Source: Saxidomus purpurata (taxonomy: Eukaryota; Mollusca; Bivalvia; Venerida; Veneridae). From it: DNA of 64,000 nt. Below the pieces are notes generated by a model. The model was not told the DNA's origin, searched no databases, and worked only from the letters and a program-made list of their open reading frames with translations. Position numbers and translations under genes: made by a program. Shown here in pieces: positions 45,828-58,149 of this stretch. Position 1 is the first letter of the stretch. Every line of letters starts with the position of its first letter. The stretch is taken from the NCBI GenBank assembly GCA_022818135.1, contig JAFMSR010000018.1:37100375-37164374 (forward strand). The letters are read 5' to 3'.

Positions 45828-46983
45828 GTTTTTTATACCCCCGAAAACTTGGGACAGGCGCGGGGAGGGGGGGGGGGGGTTATACAGGATTCAGCTTGTC
45901 TGTCCGTCCGTCTGTAGATGGAATCTTGTGTACACTAGATCTCCAATACCCCTGGTCAGAATTTATTGATATTTCACACAAGTGATAAGTACAATGGTTA
46001 GTTGTGCATGGTCTATGTTTTATGTCTCTAGGTCAAAGGTCAATGTCACAGGGGCTCGGGATAGTACAATCTTGTGGACGCTAAATCTTCAAATGATAAT
46101 ACTTCACGCAAGTGATAAGTACAATGCCGAGTTGTGCATGGTCCATGTTTCGGGTCTCTAGGTCAAAGGTCAAGGGGGCTCGAGATGGTAAAATCTTGTG
46201 AACGCTAAATCTCCAAAAGCCCAGGTCAGAATTTAATGATACTTCACACAAGTGATAAGTACAATGGTTAGTTGTGCATGGTCTATGTTTCGGGTCTCTT
46301 GGTCAAAGGTCAAGGGGGCTCGAGATGGTAAAATCTTGTGGACGCTAAATCTCCAAAAGCCCAGGTCAGAATTTAATGATACTTCACACAAGTGATAAGT
46401 ACAATGGTTAGTTGTGCATGGTCTGTGTTTCATGTCTCTAGATCAAAGGTCAATGTCACAGGGGCTCGGGATAGAACAATCTTGTGGACGCTAAATCACC
46501 AAATGATAATACTTCACACAAGTGATGAGTACAATGCCTAGTTGTGCATGGTACATGTCTCGGGTCTCTAGGTCAAAGGTCAAGGGGGCTCGAGATGGTA
46601 AAATCTTGTGAACGCTAAATCTCCAAAAGCCCAGGTCAGAATTTAATGATACTTCACACAAGTGATAAGTACAATGCCTAGTTGTGCATGGTTCATGTTT
46701 CGGGTCTCTATGTCAAAGGTAAAGGTCACAGGGGCTCGAGATGGTAAAATCTTTTGGACGCTAAATCTCCAAAAGCCAAGGTCAGAATTTAATGATACTT
46801 CACACAAGTGATAAGTACAATGCCTAGTTGTGCATGGTCCATGTTTCGGGTCTCTAGGTCAAATGTAAAGGTCACAGGGTCTCGAGATGGTAAAATCTTT
46901 TGGACGCCAGAATTTAATGATACTTCACAGAAGTGACAAGTGCAATGCTTAGATGTGCATGGTTGATGTTTCAGGTCACTTAG
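45828..46983 (-). mobile_element. I-type satellite-bearing element, part 1
   Basis: The left edge, read on the minus strand, is the closing end: a CAGACGGACGGACAGACA tract followed by TTCGGGGGTATAAAAAA. On the plus strand about eight monomers of 125-146 bp follow (ACTTCACACAAGTGATAAGT, TAGTTGTGCATGGTC.ATG, GGTCTCTAGGTCAAAGGTCA, AAATCTTGTGGACGCTAAAT). A poly(G) run sits at 45873-45881. The array is interrupted by element J and resumes at 47820. Confidence 0.78.
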
Positions 46984-47819
46984 TTAAGGTAGTAGACTCC
47001 TAATAAAAACCTCCATTTGAAAGTCTTCAATTTTAATGCTCTAGCCTATGTTGTTTAAGCAATGGACTGAAGATCATTTGAGTTTTTTGGGGGCGTAGGT
47101 TCGACTTCAGCCGGAACCAATGTTTTTTTTACTTTTTCTTCTTTGTTTTCATTATTTTGCATTTTTCTTCATATGTTTATATTGTTTTAGACAAAATAGA
47201 AATTAAATATTTTTTTACACATAAGTATTAGCTTATTTGAAGATTTTATTACTTGCAGAATGCAGACACGTCTAAAATCGCCGAAGGAGATTTTCAAACT
47301 CTAATTATTTTAAACAGAGACGGTAAAACATTGTGAATTTTTGGCATGTTGTTCCCAAAATGTTATAGATAATTATAAGTATACAAAAAGTCATGCCCCA
47401 TTTCTAGAAAATGTTAATTTTTCTTAAAAACTTTGATGTTCAAAATTGAACATGGTCAAAAAAGTACATGAAAATTGTATAACTATCTGATTATTTCATA
47501 AAAGTTCTATAAATCTTGTTGATAATATAAATGGTGTATAATTTCTGAAAGGAAATATAGTTCTTGTTACTCTAATACCAAATCTGTACCAAATTATTGA
47601 ATAATAAATGAAATACATGTATTTTTTTTATCTCTCGTGTGATGTCATTTTATAGATAATTCCAAAATGGAAGTAGGTTATTCAAATCCCTATAACTCAG
47701 ATTTTTCACAGCAAATTTCTTTTAAAATTTGTTTTTAAATCCTGGAAATGATATAGATTAAGAAAATATTAAACCTATAATGGTTTGAATTGGTGCCCAT
47801 TAGGGGTCTACTATCTTAA
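46984..47819. mobile_element. Family J TTAA element inside the I array
   Basis: Left TTAAGGTAGTAGACTCCTAA (46984), right TTAGGGGTCTACTATCTTAA (to 47819). The inverted ends differ at two positions. The I monomer is continuous across the insertion (AGGTCA-like before, AAAGGTTACAGGGGCT after). The element is 836 bp including both TTAAs, with no open frame of note, so it is non-autonomous. TTAA flanks suggest a piggyBac- or Kolobok-type origin. Confidence 0.82.
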
Positions 47820-47990
47820 AGGTAAAGGTTACAGGGGCTTGAGATAGTAAAATCTTGTAGAGGCGAACTCTCAAAAAACCCTGGTCAGAATTTAATGATA
47901 CTTCATAGAAGTGATAAGCATTATGCATAGTTGTGCATGGTCCATGTTTCGGGTCACGAGATCGAAGGTCACTGGAGCTTGTTTGTCACA
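47820..47990 (-). mobile_element. I-type satellite-bearing element, part 2
   Basis: One further diverged monomer (AGTAAAATCTTGTAGAGGCG, AATTTAATGATACTTCATAG, TAGTTGTGCATGGTCCATG). It ends where a C fragment starts. Confidence 0.72.
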
Positions 47991-48170
47991 TTGTTGTTGT
48001 ACAATTAATGGGCGGATGCGATTTATTACAAAAAGCCTCTATATTGATTAATCGTGGTAAAATGAGGCATTTTTTGTCATATGTTCTTCTTTGAAATTGT
48101 ATTTATTCATTGAACGCATGATCTATGTTTCGAGAATATAATCTGCTAAATGTAGGGAGTGTCTCTTTAA
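47991..48170 (+). mobile_element. Family C right half
   Basis: GTTGTTGTACAATTAATGGG to GTAGGGAGTGTCTCTTTAA. Confidence 0.75.
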
Positions 48171-48379
48171 GTTGTGCAGGTCCAATAATCAAAGCATCAA
48201 ATATTACATAAATTTTAAATACTGTGTCAGTGGGGTTTTCCAGTATTCATTACCTTCAGTGAAAGTTGTAGTTTATTATAGTGTAACCCCTACTTACAGG
48301 GCTAGCCATTCGGCCGAAACGTTGGATTGAGTAAAAGTTTGTAAGTCAATTTGTTCCACTATACTTCTCTATATTAAAA

Positions 48380-49250
48380 GAGATGTTTGAAAAGCATAAA
48401 CGGTCCCTGACGATAGCCAATTCTGCTGAGGGTCACTGTGACCTTGACCTGAAAATCACTGGCCATGAACAACCTACATCAAAAGTTTGAGGTCACTAGG
48501 CCAATGCTCTCTCAAGATATACACCGGACAATCTTTTTCTGTTTACGGTCACGGTGTCCTACACTTGAACTGTTGACCTTAAAATCAATAATAATCATCT
48601 ACTGGTCATGACCAACCAATACGGTTAAAGTACACAAGAGCAAAGCATTCCATATCAAAACTGTTATTGATCGAACAAATGTTTTGTGACCTTGACCTCA
48701 AAACCGATAGGGCTCATAAACTGGTCACGACCAACCTATCTTCACTGTTTTAGGACACCATACCAATGCATTCACTAGTTTCTTTCTGCTGAAGGTCACT
48801 GTGTCAATGATCTTTGACTTCAAAACCGATAATGGTCATCTACTATTAACGACCAACCAACCTACAAAGTTTGAGGACAATAGGCCAAAGCGTTCAGTAG
48901 TTATTGATATGACATGTGGGTGTCTGGGTGCTGTGGGGCTCTTTTGGCCGTTTTTGTAAGGTCATTCCCTGTTTATTTTTTTTTTTTTTATCGACCGTGA
49001 CATTAACCTTTGACCCCATAATCAATAGGAGATATGTTATTGTCATGACCAAACAACCCTCCAAAGTTTGAGGAACCTTAAGCATTCTCTTATTTATTGA
49101 TTGGAAAATTTTTTCTGTTTAAAGTCACTGTGACGATGACCTTCGATCTAAAAATCAACGGGGTCATTTACATGCTATCAACAACCAACCAACCAAGTTT
49201 GAGGAACCTAGAATTTAGCGTTCTCTAGTTACTGATTGAACAAGGGTTGG
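48380..49250 (+). repeat. K satellite array, ~120 bp units
   Basis: About six or seven diverged units with GGTCACTGTGACCTTGACCT, AAAATCA..GG.GTCATCTAC, CATGACCAACCAACCTACAAAGTTTG-like words and GTTATTGAT. A retroelement scrap interrupts it at 48906-48992. Confidence 0.65.
48906..48992 (+). mobile_element. Retroelement 3' scrap, diverged
   Basis: GTCTGGGTGCTGTGGGGCTC, then TTTTTGTAAGGTCATTCCCT, GTTTATTTTTTTTTTTT. A decayed ~85 bp copy of the constant end inside the K array. No clear duplication. Confidence 0.65.
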
Positions 49251-50188
49251 TATACCGACAAACATTAATTTTTACAAACCAGTATACCTGGGAGCATAAT
49301 TATTGATTTACCTATTTTAAAGTGCCGCCAATACTGCGCTGCGATTGGAAGAAAAAATTCATTTCAAACACTTACTTGCTTTTATTCATTTGTTCTATGA
49401 CAAAACAGTCCCCCCTCTCTTCTTGCTCCAACACTTTCAGATCGTGTTATTCTGTTTGTTGCTTTCGTTTTCAACAAAAGTAATTAAGTACTGTTTATTT
49501 ATTCATGAGTTGTGTCTATACAACGTAAGAAATTAACATACCTTACGAAGTAACTTGTTTCATTTGAATTTTCCCCGAGGGTTTCAATCTAATTAATCAA
49601 GGTACAAAGTACTTAAAAAGGATATCGTGTGAAATCATAAATTTAGTCTTACTGAATAAAATAATAATAAATAACTTTACCCAGTAACCTCGATTGTCTG
49701 TCAGGATTGTACATTCTTTCATTTTTTTTTAAATCCAGGAATCAAACCGAACACCCTATCTTGTATAATAACAGCATTTCATTTTGTCAAACAGGGAATA
49801 TTTCTGTAGATTCGACTGAATATAGAAACCATGCCTACGGGTGCTGTGTGTGACTGTCTTCGATCAATTTTACAGAGCATGTCAAGGGATATTGTGTGCG
49901 ACTCTCGTTTTGTTGTTGTGTATGACACATTTTAAGGTTCATTCTAAAGACCATACCGATGTATGTTGTGTGTGAGCTCTAGAACTTAAAAGAGTGAAAC
50001 TGGACATTTTAAGAACAAAAATTGATCATTGGTCATATCACGAAGTTGGTATGGAATTTCAAATCAGAACTGCTGTATGATTAATGTTATGCTGGAAGTC
50101 GTCCGATATAAAATGTCATCAAGGTTATATTTGTATTCTCTACATAGAAATCTACAAAATTCACATATTTTTTACAATACAGCATCAA
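49251..50188. other. No recognisable feature
   Basis: AT-rich DNA. No convincing gene; short frames only. Confidence 0.4.
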
Positions 50189-50278
50189 GGTTTTTTTTTT
50201 TTTTTCCCCCCCCCCACACACACGTTGTCTCTACAAAATGTCATCAGTATTCTCCACCCCCCCCCCCCCCCCCCCCCA
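50189..50278. repeat. Poly(T), poly(C) and CA low-complexity patch
   Basis: T15 then C8, ACACACA, and a C run of about 19. Overlapping frames rich in Phe/Pro are by-products. Confidence 0.85.
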
Positions 50279-50509
50279 AAAGAAAGTTATTTTGTTCCAT
50301 AGATCTACTAAACTGTCGTCGAGATTATTTCCTTCGTTCTGCTTATATTTTCATTCCGCGACTGTGTAATACCTATACAAGAAATGCATTTAATTACAAA
50401 GACTGACAAAAAATTGTATTTTAACATGCTATGGGTATTATTTATAGCTAAAGGATAGCAGATTATGTCCTTATGCAATAAATTGATATCGTAAAGTAAT
50501 AAAAAGTAT

Positions 50510-50539
50510 TTGACATCAGATTTAGGGAATGCCTCTTAA
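50510..50539 (+). mobile_element. C right-end scrap abutting an A element
   Basis: GATTTAGGGAATGCCTCTTAA resembles the C right end, and its TTAA is the left TTAA of the following A element. Confidence 0.45.
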
Positions 50540-50854
50540 AGGCTGCTCGTTTTCAGATTTTGTAGGAAAAAAACAAGGTTCTTCTGTCTGTAATTAACAC
50601 TGTTGACTGAATCATCAAATAAAAAGGTCCAGTATAAATTCTTGTAAAGTATTTGTTTATTCTAGACAAAATTATAGAGCGTTCGAATAAAACTTAGAGT
50701 AAAGCGTCAAAGCGAGTCCACCAACATTTTCAACAGACTTTCTCAAATTGCTACCTAAATTTTTACTTGTGTTGTTGATTCTAAGCATATGATTAGTATA
50801 CCATTTTTGAGAGATTAAATGTTTTCACCAGAAACTGTGAACGACCAGCTTTAA
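50536..50854 (+). mobile_element. Family A MITE, divergent, both ends present
   Basis: Left TTAAAGGCTGCTCGTTTTCAG, right CTGTGAACGACCAGCTTTAA. Body with AGTATAAATTCTTGTAAAG and CAAATTGCTACCTAAATTTT. Confidence 0.72.
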
Positions 50855-52381
50855 GTAGCTAAACACATTCTGCTTTGTTAACTATTTCAATCAATTTCAC
50901 ATAAATCATATCCAACTATCCGCTGAAAGATCCATCCGATTCTTATCAATGTATCTGTTATATATCGAACATGGTGCCTGATTATACTGAAGTAGTATAC
51001 GCTTCTCTTACGTTTTATGGATTTTCCGAAAAAGTGTATTTATCCCGTTCCACCTATCAATCAGTATAAATGAACACGGACGCATGAGTTCAAGAGTGAT
51101 TCTGGGCCGACAGTGTCTCCTGTAATGTTTTTTTCATATTTACATTCAATAAGTACTGAACATGCTTACTCACTCAACGGAATCATTTTTCTCTATATGT
51201 CTCAAATAAACCACAAGATACTGACCCGGCATTCACTAACGTTCTAAACTTGAGTTATATCTCAGCTCAGAGAATTTATCACAACCCAAGTTTTTTCTCA
51301 GCTTAAATGTGTCTCAAATTGGCCTTCACTAACCCTTTTCTAAAGTCTTCAGAATTTGTTAACATAACCTTGACACTACTCCGGATTATTGTCCGCGCAC
51401 TGAAGTGCGGCGTACTGTCTGGAATAGGTTTTTTTTGTACGTGGAGAGGCACGTAACTTTTTTTTTCCAAGATTATTCGATGCAAGATAATTTTACCCAC
51501 TGACAATAAAGTTTTACAGAAAAAGTATTTGTAATATTTTTATTGTTTTTTTTTTTTTTTTTTTTTTTTAAATCTTTTAATTTATTCCCTCATGTGGTGC
51601 ACTATTTCAAATGGTCAATGTCTTTTTTGACTGATGAAATATTTTAAATCAGTCTACGGAAAGTGAATCATAATTTATTTTTAGAAGTTGAAAATAGTTC
51701 TCACGTGATGTAAACAATAAAACTATCCACTCCGTATAAACAAAATTAGCTAATAACTCAGCTGTTGTAACGCAAGGTCAATGAACAAAGTATTAACTAG
51801 GAGCACTATTCTGAAACTGTTATTCGAAAAGTATTCTTACAACGGTACGATCTGTGTATGTTATACTCGTGATGTTTTCACAAAACTTTGATTTAGTTAG
51901 ATCATTTTCAAGGAACAGAAACAGAAAATACAAACTAATCTATTTAAGTTGTCGGTGTAATACTTTTGGATATATATTTCTTTTTAATATTACGCAATTG
52001 TATTTTACGAAAATTGACATGAATCACGTTTTGAAGCGGTCATATTTTAATGAGTGAACTTACTTATTATTTATTCTTTATTGCAATCTTGGTAACATGT
52101 TAATGCTCAAACACAATTTAACAGTATAATTATTTTAGTATTCCTGTTACAAATAAAAAAATTCTTCAATTACTTTAGTAGCTTGCATCAATGGTTTTCT
52201 TGTGATTTATCTGTTACTGAATTTATGTGTTGACTAGAAAAGGATGACAATCAAGCAATATATATAGAATAGATCACCACGACTTACTGGTGATCTGGTT
52301 CTGAATTTAACCAGTTCATGTTCAATGAAGTTGACTGAAATATCACTTGGAGTTGAAAGGATCCACGAAGATTCCTCTAGA
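50855..52381. other. No recognisable gene; poly(T) at 51545-51569
   Basis: AT-rich DNA. Frames of 67 codons on either strand lack known motifs. Confidence 0.4.
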
Positions 52382-53293
52382 AACAAGAGCTGTCCCTCAC
52401 AAGTGACGAATGCCCCCGAAAGAGGTGCCTCATAGTCTGCGTCCTCTCCATGTGCTCAATAAATGTGCTAAGTAATTTTAAAATCCTTACATGCATGACA
52501 GAGTAACCATGCATACAGTTTTCAATTACTTTAAACACAAAGTGTGACCTTGACCTTTGAGGTAGGGACTTGGGTCTTGCACGCGACACATCCGCTTGAT
52601 GTGCTAGACATTTGTGCCAAGTTATTTTAAAATCCTTCAAAGCATGATAAAGTTATAGTCCGGACACAAATGTATGCATATATACAGGATTCCATTACCT
52701 ATAAACTCTAAGTTGACCTTGACCTTTGTGGTAGGGATGTGGGTCTTGCACGCGACACATCGGCTTGATGTGCTAGACATTTGTGCCAAATTATTTTAAA
52801 ATCCTTCAATGCATGACAAAGTTACAGTCCGGACACGAATGTGTGCATTGTGCATATATAGAGGATTCCATTACCTTCAATCTCTAAGTATGACCTTGAC
52901 CTTTGAGCTAGGGACGTGGGTTTTGTATGCCACACGTCGTCTTGATGTGCTAGACATTTGTGCCAAGTTATTTTAAAATCCTTCAATGCATGACAAAGTT
53001 ACAGTCCGGACACGAATGTGTGCATATATGCATATATAGAGGAATCCGTTACCTTCAAACTCTAAGTATGACCTTGACCTTTGAGCTAGGGACGTGGGTC
53101 TTGTACGCGACACGTCGTCTTGATGTGCTAGACATTTGTGCTAAATTATTTTAAAATCCTTCAATGCATGACAAAGTTACAGTCCGGACACGAATGTGTG
53201 CATATATGCATATATAGAGGAATCCGTTACCTTCAAACTCTAAGTTTGACCTTGACCTTTGAGCTAGGGACGTGGATCTTGTACGCGACACGT
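52382..53293 (+). mobile_element. E-type satellite-bearing element, right end missing
   Basis: Left end AACAAGAGCTGTCCCTCACA, ATGCCCCCGAAAGAGGTG. About five monomers of ~170-178 bp follow (GTGACCTTGACCTTTGA, TAGGGACGTGGGTCTTG, CGCGACACGTCGTCTTGATG, AAAATCCTTCAATGCATGAC). The array is cut after ACGCGACACGTC, where a G-type left end begins. The repeated ~64-codon frames are monomer translations. Confidence 0.85.
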
Positions 53294-53600
53294 CAAGAGC
53301 CAAGATGGCCCTATATCGCTCACCTGAGACTTATGACAAAATGTGACCAAACTTCAACTCTAAACTATATATCATAAACACGAACATTATGTTTAACCTT
53401 GACAAGGCAAACCTTTTGACCAATTTACATGATGATTGGGTTTTAAATGTCACCTGTATTACATACACAAGGTTTTTAACCGAGTGGCCTAATATTTACC
53501 TCAGATTTTAGACTGTAGTAGGAAGTCCTCTATGTATTGACACTGTGATGAAGGAACTTACTCAGATGGTTTGAAGATCAAGTGATTCGCACACTTGACA
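53294..53600 (+). mobile_element. G-type element, left part
   Basis: AAGAGCCAAGATGGCCCTAT, ATCGCTCACCTGAGACTTAT, GTGACCAAACTTCAACTCTA. Collinear with the first 300 bp of the element at 34196. Confidence 0.65.
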
Positions 53601-54984
53601 ATATTTTCTTGTGACCTAGATAGGTTCGTTACCCGCCAATGGCAACAGAAATTTCAAAGAAAGATAGATGTCATTACTTTCCTCACATCAAAGACAACAC
53701 TTTGTTGTCACTCATATCAAAGACTAGAAGCCGTGTTCCAGTTGTTCCTAAATAAATAACTGTTGTCTTGCATGAAAAAACTCAGTCAGCTACAAAATTT
53801 GTAGCAAAGCATCATTAGATAGTTTTTCTTCCCCATAAATAATTTCTTTGGCAATTTATTAGCATTTTCACTGTTGAAGATGTGACTTCATACATATTTA
53901 AGTTGCCTCTATGTATCATTGCCACTTTTAAATATGGAGCAGACTGTCTATACATCCCTTTTGCATGCGTAGAATAATTTGTAGTTCATAATTTATTAAA
54001 ATAAAACACTACTCAACAACAATTATTGCAGTCAACAGATCATTTGATGGCAACAAAATAGCATAATTACAGACCTGGCCATAAAATAGCATAATTACAG
54101 ACGATTTGGAGCCACCATTTTCTACTACACCTACCTCATTTGAACAGGAAGTATGACAGATACCATGATGTGTGTACAATACATGTATACATTTTATGTT
54201 CTTAGCAACTGGTATCCAATTCAGAAGTTTGTCATGGTTGGATGGTCGTTGGAGTTAATTTCCACATGAACCAAATTAACATGAACAAAGTGCCTTAAAA
54301 TTAAACTTTACACGAATTTATACTATATAATCGAGCAACCTATCGCTTTCATATACTCAAAAATGCGCCGCCAATCTTTTTAACAATGAGTCACGGTCAC
54401 GTGACTCTTTATTTTAGTAGGCAATTTTGAAAACGACGCAGCGTTTGCCTCCAAATGTTTGAACAGTCATAGGTTTCGCCTGCAAAGTAGATCGACTTTT
54501 GCTGAAACGCGTTGGGACCAGTGTTTGCGAACTCGGCTAAAAATGGGTTGAAAGTCATTTACGATGCCTTATATGTGTTGATACTGTAGATCATTGTAAT
54601 ACTAACGGAGGCAAATTCATTATATATTAATTACTACGTAATCAGGCAGTCGTGTACACTTAATCAATTGATCCGCCAGTACATAAAGCTCGTGTTTACA
54701 TATCAGCGACTGTGTAACCGTAACTCATTCTGCAATTATAGAGCAACTAGCAATATGAACTTTAAAAAGTATGTCCCTTACTCCAATATCCCTTCCGGAT
54801 ACATAAGGCACCACTACTTAAATTTTAGGTTTCATGAACATTTCGTGAAATAATAGACGAGTAGGTCGTGTCACGTATTCCTGAAGGATGTGTCATAAAC
54901 AAAGCTGGTTACATACAATTTAAAAGCACTGTATTTTATTTCGTCAAAAAGTCTCAAGCAAAATTATGTTTTTGAAAAAAATAA
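53601..54984. other. No recognisable feature
   Basis: About 1.4 kb of AT-rich DNA. A small direct repeat CCATAAAATAGCATAATTACAG occurs near 54056-54098. No gene seen. Confidence 0.4.
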
Positions 54985-56851
54985 AACAAGAAGACGCCAA
55001 AGCAGGTTTAAACAGCGCCTGTAAAAATTGTAGAATTAAAAAAAAACAGTCATCTTGACTCCTCCCTATCTTAGTAACAGTGCCCTTGACCTTGACCCTT
55101 GTGACCTTGGGCCCAAATTTTTTTTCGCTACAATTTAAAAACTAAATTTTTTTTTACATTTTTAGTAACAGCTAACACCTTGACCCTAGTGACCTTGACC
55201 CCCAAATTTTTTTTTTGCTTAAAACAATAAAAAAAACTAAAAATAAATAATCTATTTTTAGTAACAGTGCCCTTGACCTTGATCCAAGTGACCTTGACCC
55301 CAAAATTATTTTTTTTGCTTAAAACAATCAAAATACTAAAAATAAATAAAGTAACAGTGACCTTGACCTTGAGCCAAGTGACCTTGACCCCCAAAAAAAT
55401 TTTTTGGCTTAAAACAATTTTAAAACTAAAAATAAATAAAAATCTATTTTTAGTAACAGTGACCTTGACCTTGACCCTAGTGACCTTGACCCGGAAAAAA
55501 AATTTTTTTGGTTAAAACAATCTAAAAACTAAAAATAAATAAAAATCTATTTTTAGTAACAGTGACACTGACCTTGAGCCAAGTGACCTTGACCCAAAAA
55601 AAATTTTTTTGCTTAAAACAATCTAAAAACTAAAAATAAATAAAAATCTAATTTTAGTAACACTGACCTTGACCTTGACCCTAGTGACCTTGACCCCGAA
55701 AAAAATTGTTTTGCTTAAAACAATCAAAAAAACTAAAATTAAATAAAAATCTATTTTTAGTAACAGTGACCTTGACCTTGAGCCAAGTGACCTTGACCCA
55801 AAAAAAAATTTTTGGACTTAAAACAATCTAAAAACTAAAAATCTATTTTTAGTTACACTGACCTTGACCTTGACCCTAGTGACCTTGACCCCGAAAAAAA
55901 AATTGTTTTTTATAACAATCAAAAAACTGAAATAAAATCTATATTTAGTAACAGTGACCTTGACCTTGAGTCAAGTGACCTTGACCCAAAAAATTTTGTT
56001 TTGCTTAAAACAATCTAAAAACTAAAAATAAATAAAAATCTTTTTTTAGTAACAGTGACCTTGACTTTAACCCTAGTGACCTTGATCATAGTGAACCAAA
56101 GCTTCCTCTCCACGCAAGCTACCTACACACCAAGTTTCATTACAATTGGTCACTCCTAACTCAAGTTATTGAGTGGAAACCATTTTTCTATTTTTAGTAA
56201 CAGTGCCCTTGACCTTGAACCAAGTGACCCCTAATGCAATCCCAAGCTTCCTCTCTACACAAGCTACCTACACACTGAGTTTGATTGCAATTAGTCACTC
56301 CTAACTTGAGTTATTGAGCGGAAACTATTTTTCTATTTTTAGTTACAGTGACCTTGACCTTGACCCTAGTGACCCCAAATGCAATCCCAAGCGGCGTCTC
56401 CACGCAAGCTACCTACAGACCAAGTTTCATTGTAATTGGTCACTCCTACCTTGAGTTATTGAGCGGAAACCATTTTTCTATTTTTAGTAGCTGTGACCTT
56501 GACCCTAGTGACCCCAAATGCAATCCCAAGCGGCGTCTCCACGCAAGCTACCTACAGACCAAGTTTCATTGTAATTGGTCACTCCTAGCTCGAGTTATTG
56601 AGCGGAAACCGTTTTTCTATTTTTAGTAACAGTGACCTTGACCTTGACCCTAGTGACCCCAAATGCAATCCCAAGCGGCGTCTCCACACAAGCTACCTAC
56701 AGACCAAGTTTCATTGCAATTGGTAACTCCTAACTAAAGTTATCCAACGGAAACCAATGTTTGACGCCCACCCGCCCGCGCATCTGCCCGCCCACCCGAC
56801 ATACGACATCGCCATTCTAATAAGTAGGTTTTTTTAAAAAACCTGCTTAAC
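54985..56851 (+). mobile_element. L-type satellite-bearing element with two monomer classes
   Basis: Starts AACAAGAAGACGCCAAAGCA. From 55080 to about 56090, ten units of ~100 bp each combine GTAACAGTGACCTTGACCTT, CCTAGTGACCTTGACCC and an A/T-rich filler. From about 56090 to 56750, five units of ~135-147 bp keep the hinge CTATTTTTAGTAACAGTGAC but replace the filler with CAATCCCAAGCGGCGTCTCC, AAGCTACCTACAGACC and TTATTGAGCGGAAACC. It ends CGCCCACCCGCCCGCG, ACATACGACATCGCCATTC and the hairpin AAGTAGGTTTTTTT/AAAAAACCTGCTT. Confidence 0.8.
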
Positions 56852-58149
56852 AACAGCAACATGATGTGTTAGCAATGAACTGCAGGTCTGTGATTAAAAT
56901 AAAGAAAAATCCCACGGTGCCTAATTTTGCAGAGGACTCCTTGTTGTCAGCACTTTCAGTGCTTTGATTTAAATAAAGATCGTTTAATGCGCTTTCCTAT
57001 TCAATATTTGAGCCGGGCACCATTACTGCGCTTGCGTTCTCATCATCTCGCCAGGCGTCAAATTCGCAGATCGAATCATCGCGCCAAATTAAACCAATCT
57101 TAGTGTGTACAAGGTCTTTCTGTAACATATGGACAGTTGAATACGTTGTTAGATCTACTTGTTACGTTTTTTTACCACATTATATATGTTTAAACACGCT
57201 CGATATGCGACGATATTGATAATTACTGTTCTTATTCAACTGTTGCCGTTTTGCTAATTCGTTCCTAGCTAAGTTCGTAACAAGTTACCATGATAAGCTT
57301 AAAGAACTGCTTATAGCTCCATCTCACTTTCTCATTGTCAAATTATTGTTCCTTCCATGGAAGGGACACTTAAAATTGTACAGACACACTTGACTGAACA
57401 ATGCAGCACGTAAGCCGTTTTTCGGTGTGTTTCCGTTATAAATTAAACGTTGTGATATTGAAAATTGGAACAACTAACAACCAATAGCCGTTCTTTTCCG
57501 TACACGCTACATGTTTACGTTACTGTGGTTATTTCCCTTTATGTGGTAACTTCACTGGGTAAGCTATAGTCTCACTATGTGCACTTTGAAGGCAAACCGT
57601 TTTTACAGGTTGACATTTAATAGCTGTTCGCCTTCTAGGTAAGCTATTGCACACATATACAAAATAAGCTCTTGCACGTTGGACTTGCAGAAATCGCCCT
57701 ACAATGCGTTTGCTTTTGCATTATGAGTTTGACAAATAGCTGAAAGAATGTTAATTTACATATGTTTGCATAGCGTAGAAATATGCTAATATTGTTGCTG
57801 GAAGTATTGGCGCGAACTTAACATGTGACCATATAAAAGCAGATCTAGCGTGACGTAGTAACAGGTGCCTGGAGTATTAAATATTGTAGATACTAATGCC
57901 TGAATTTGCTTAGACTGTCGTAGTTTGTACTTCAATAATATATATAGACAGATGTGCCCTAGAAGGAACTTTTGGAATGCTATAACTTGTACAATCTTTG
58001 TAATGGTGATTTTGAAGCAACGTGTCTCCAGCTATTTAAAGTTGTGTAATTAGTATGTTATGGTCTAGATCCTGTTGTAAAACCTCGTTATTCAATCGAC
58101 GAAGTTAATTTTTCCATTATACAAATTCCCTAAGGAAACATTTCTGATT
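56852..58149. other. No recognisable feature
   Basis: About 1.3 kb of AT-rich DNA with no clear repeat or coding signal. Confidence 0.45.

Noticed and set aside
52960..53377. Repeated ~64-codon proteins (CIYRGIRYLQTL type)
   Set aside because: They are translations of E satellite monomers with a ~178 bp period; the same peptides recur at 62888-63438 and on the opposite strand.
55128..56626. Lys/Thr-rich open frames across the L array
   Set aside because: Monomer translations of (GACCTTGACC)-type repeats.
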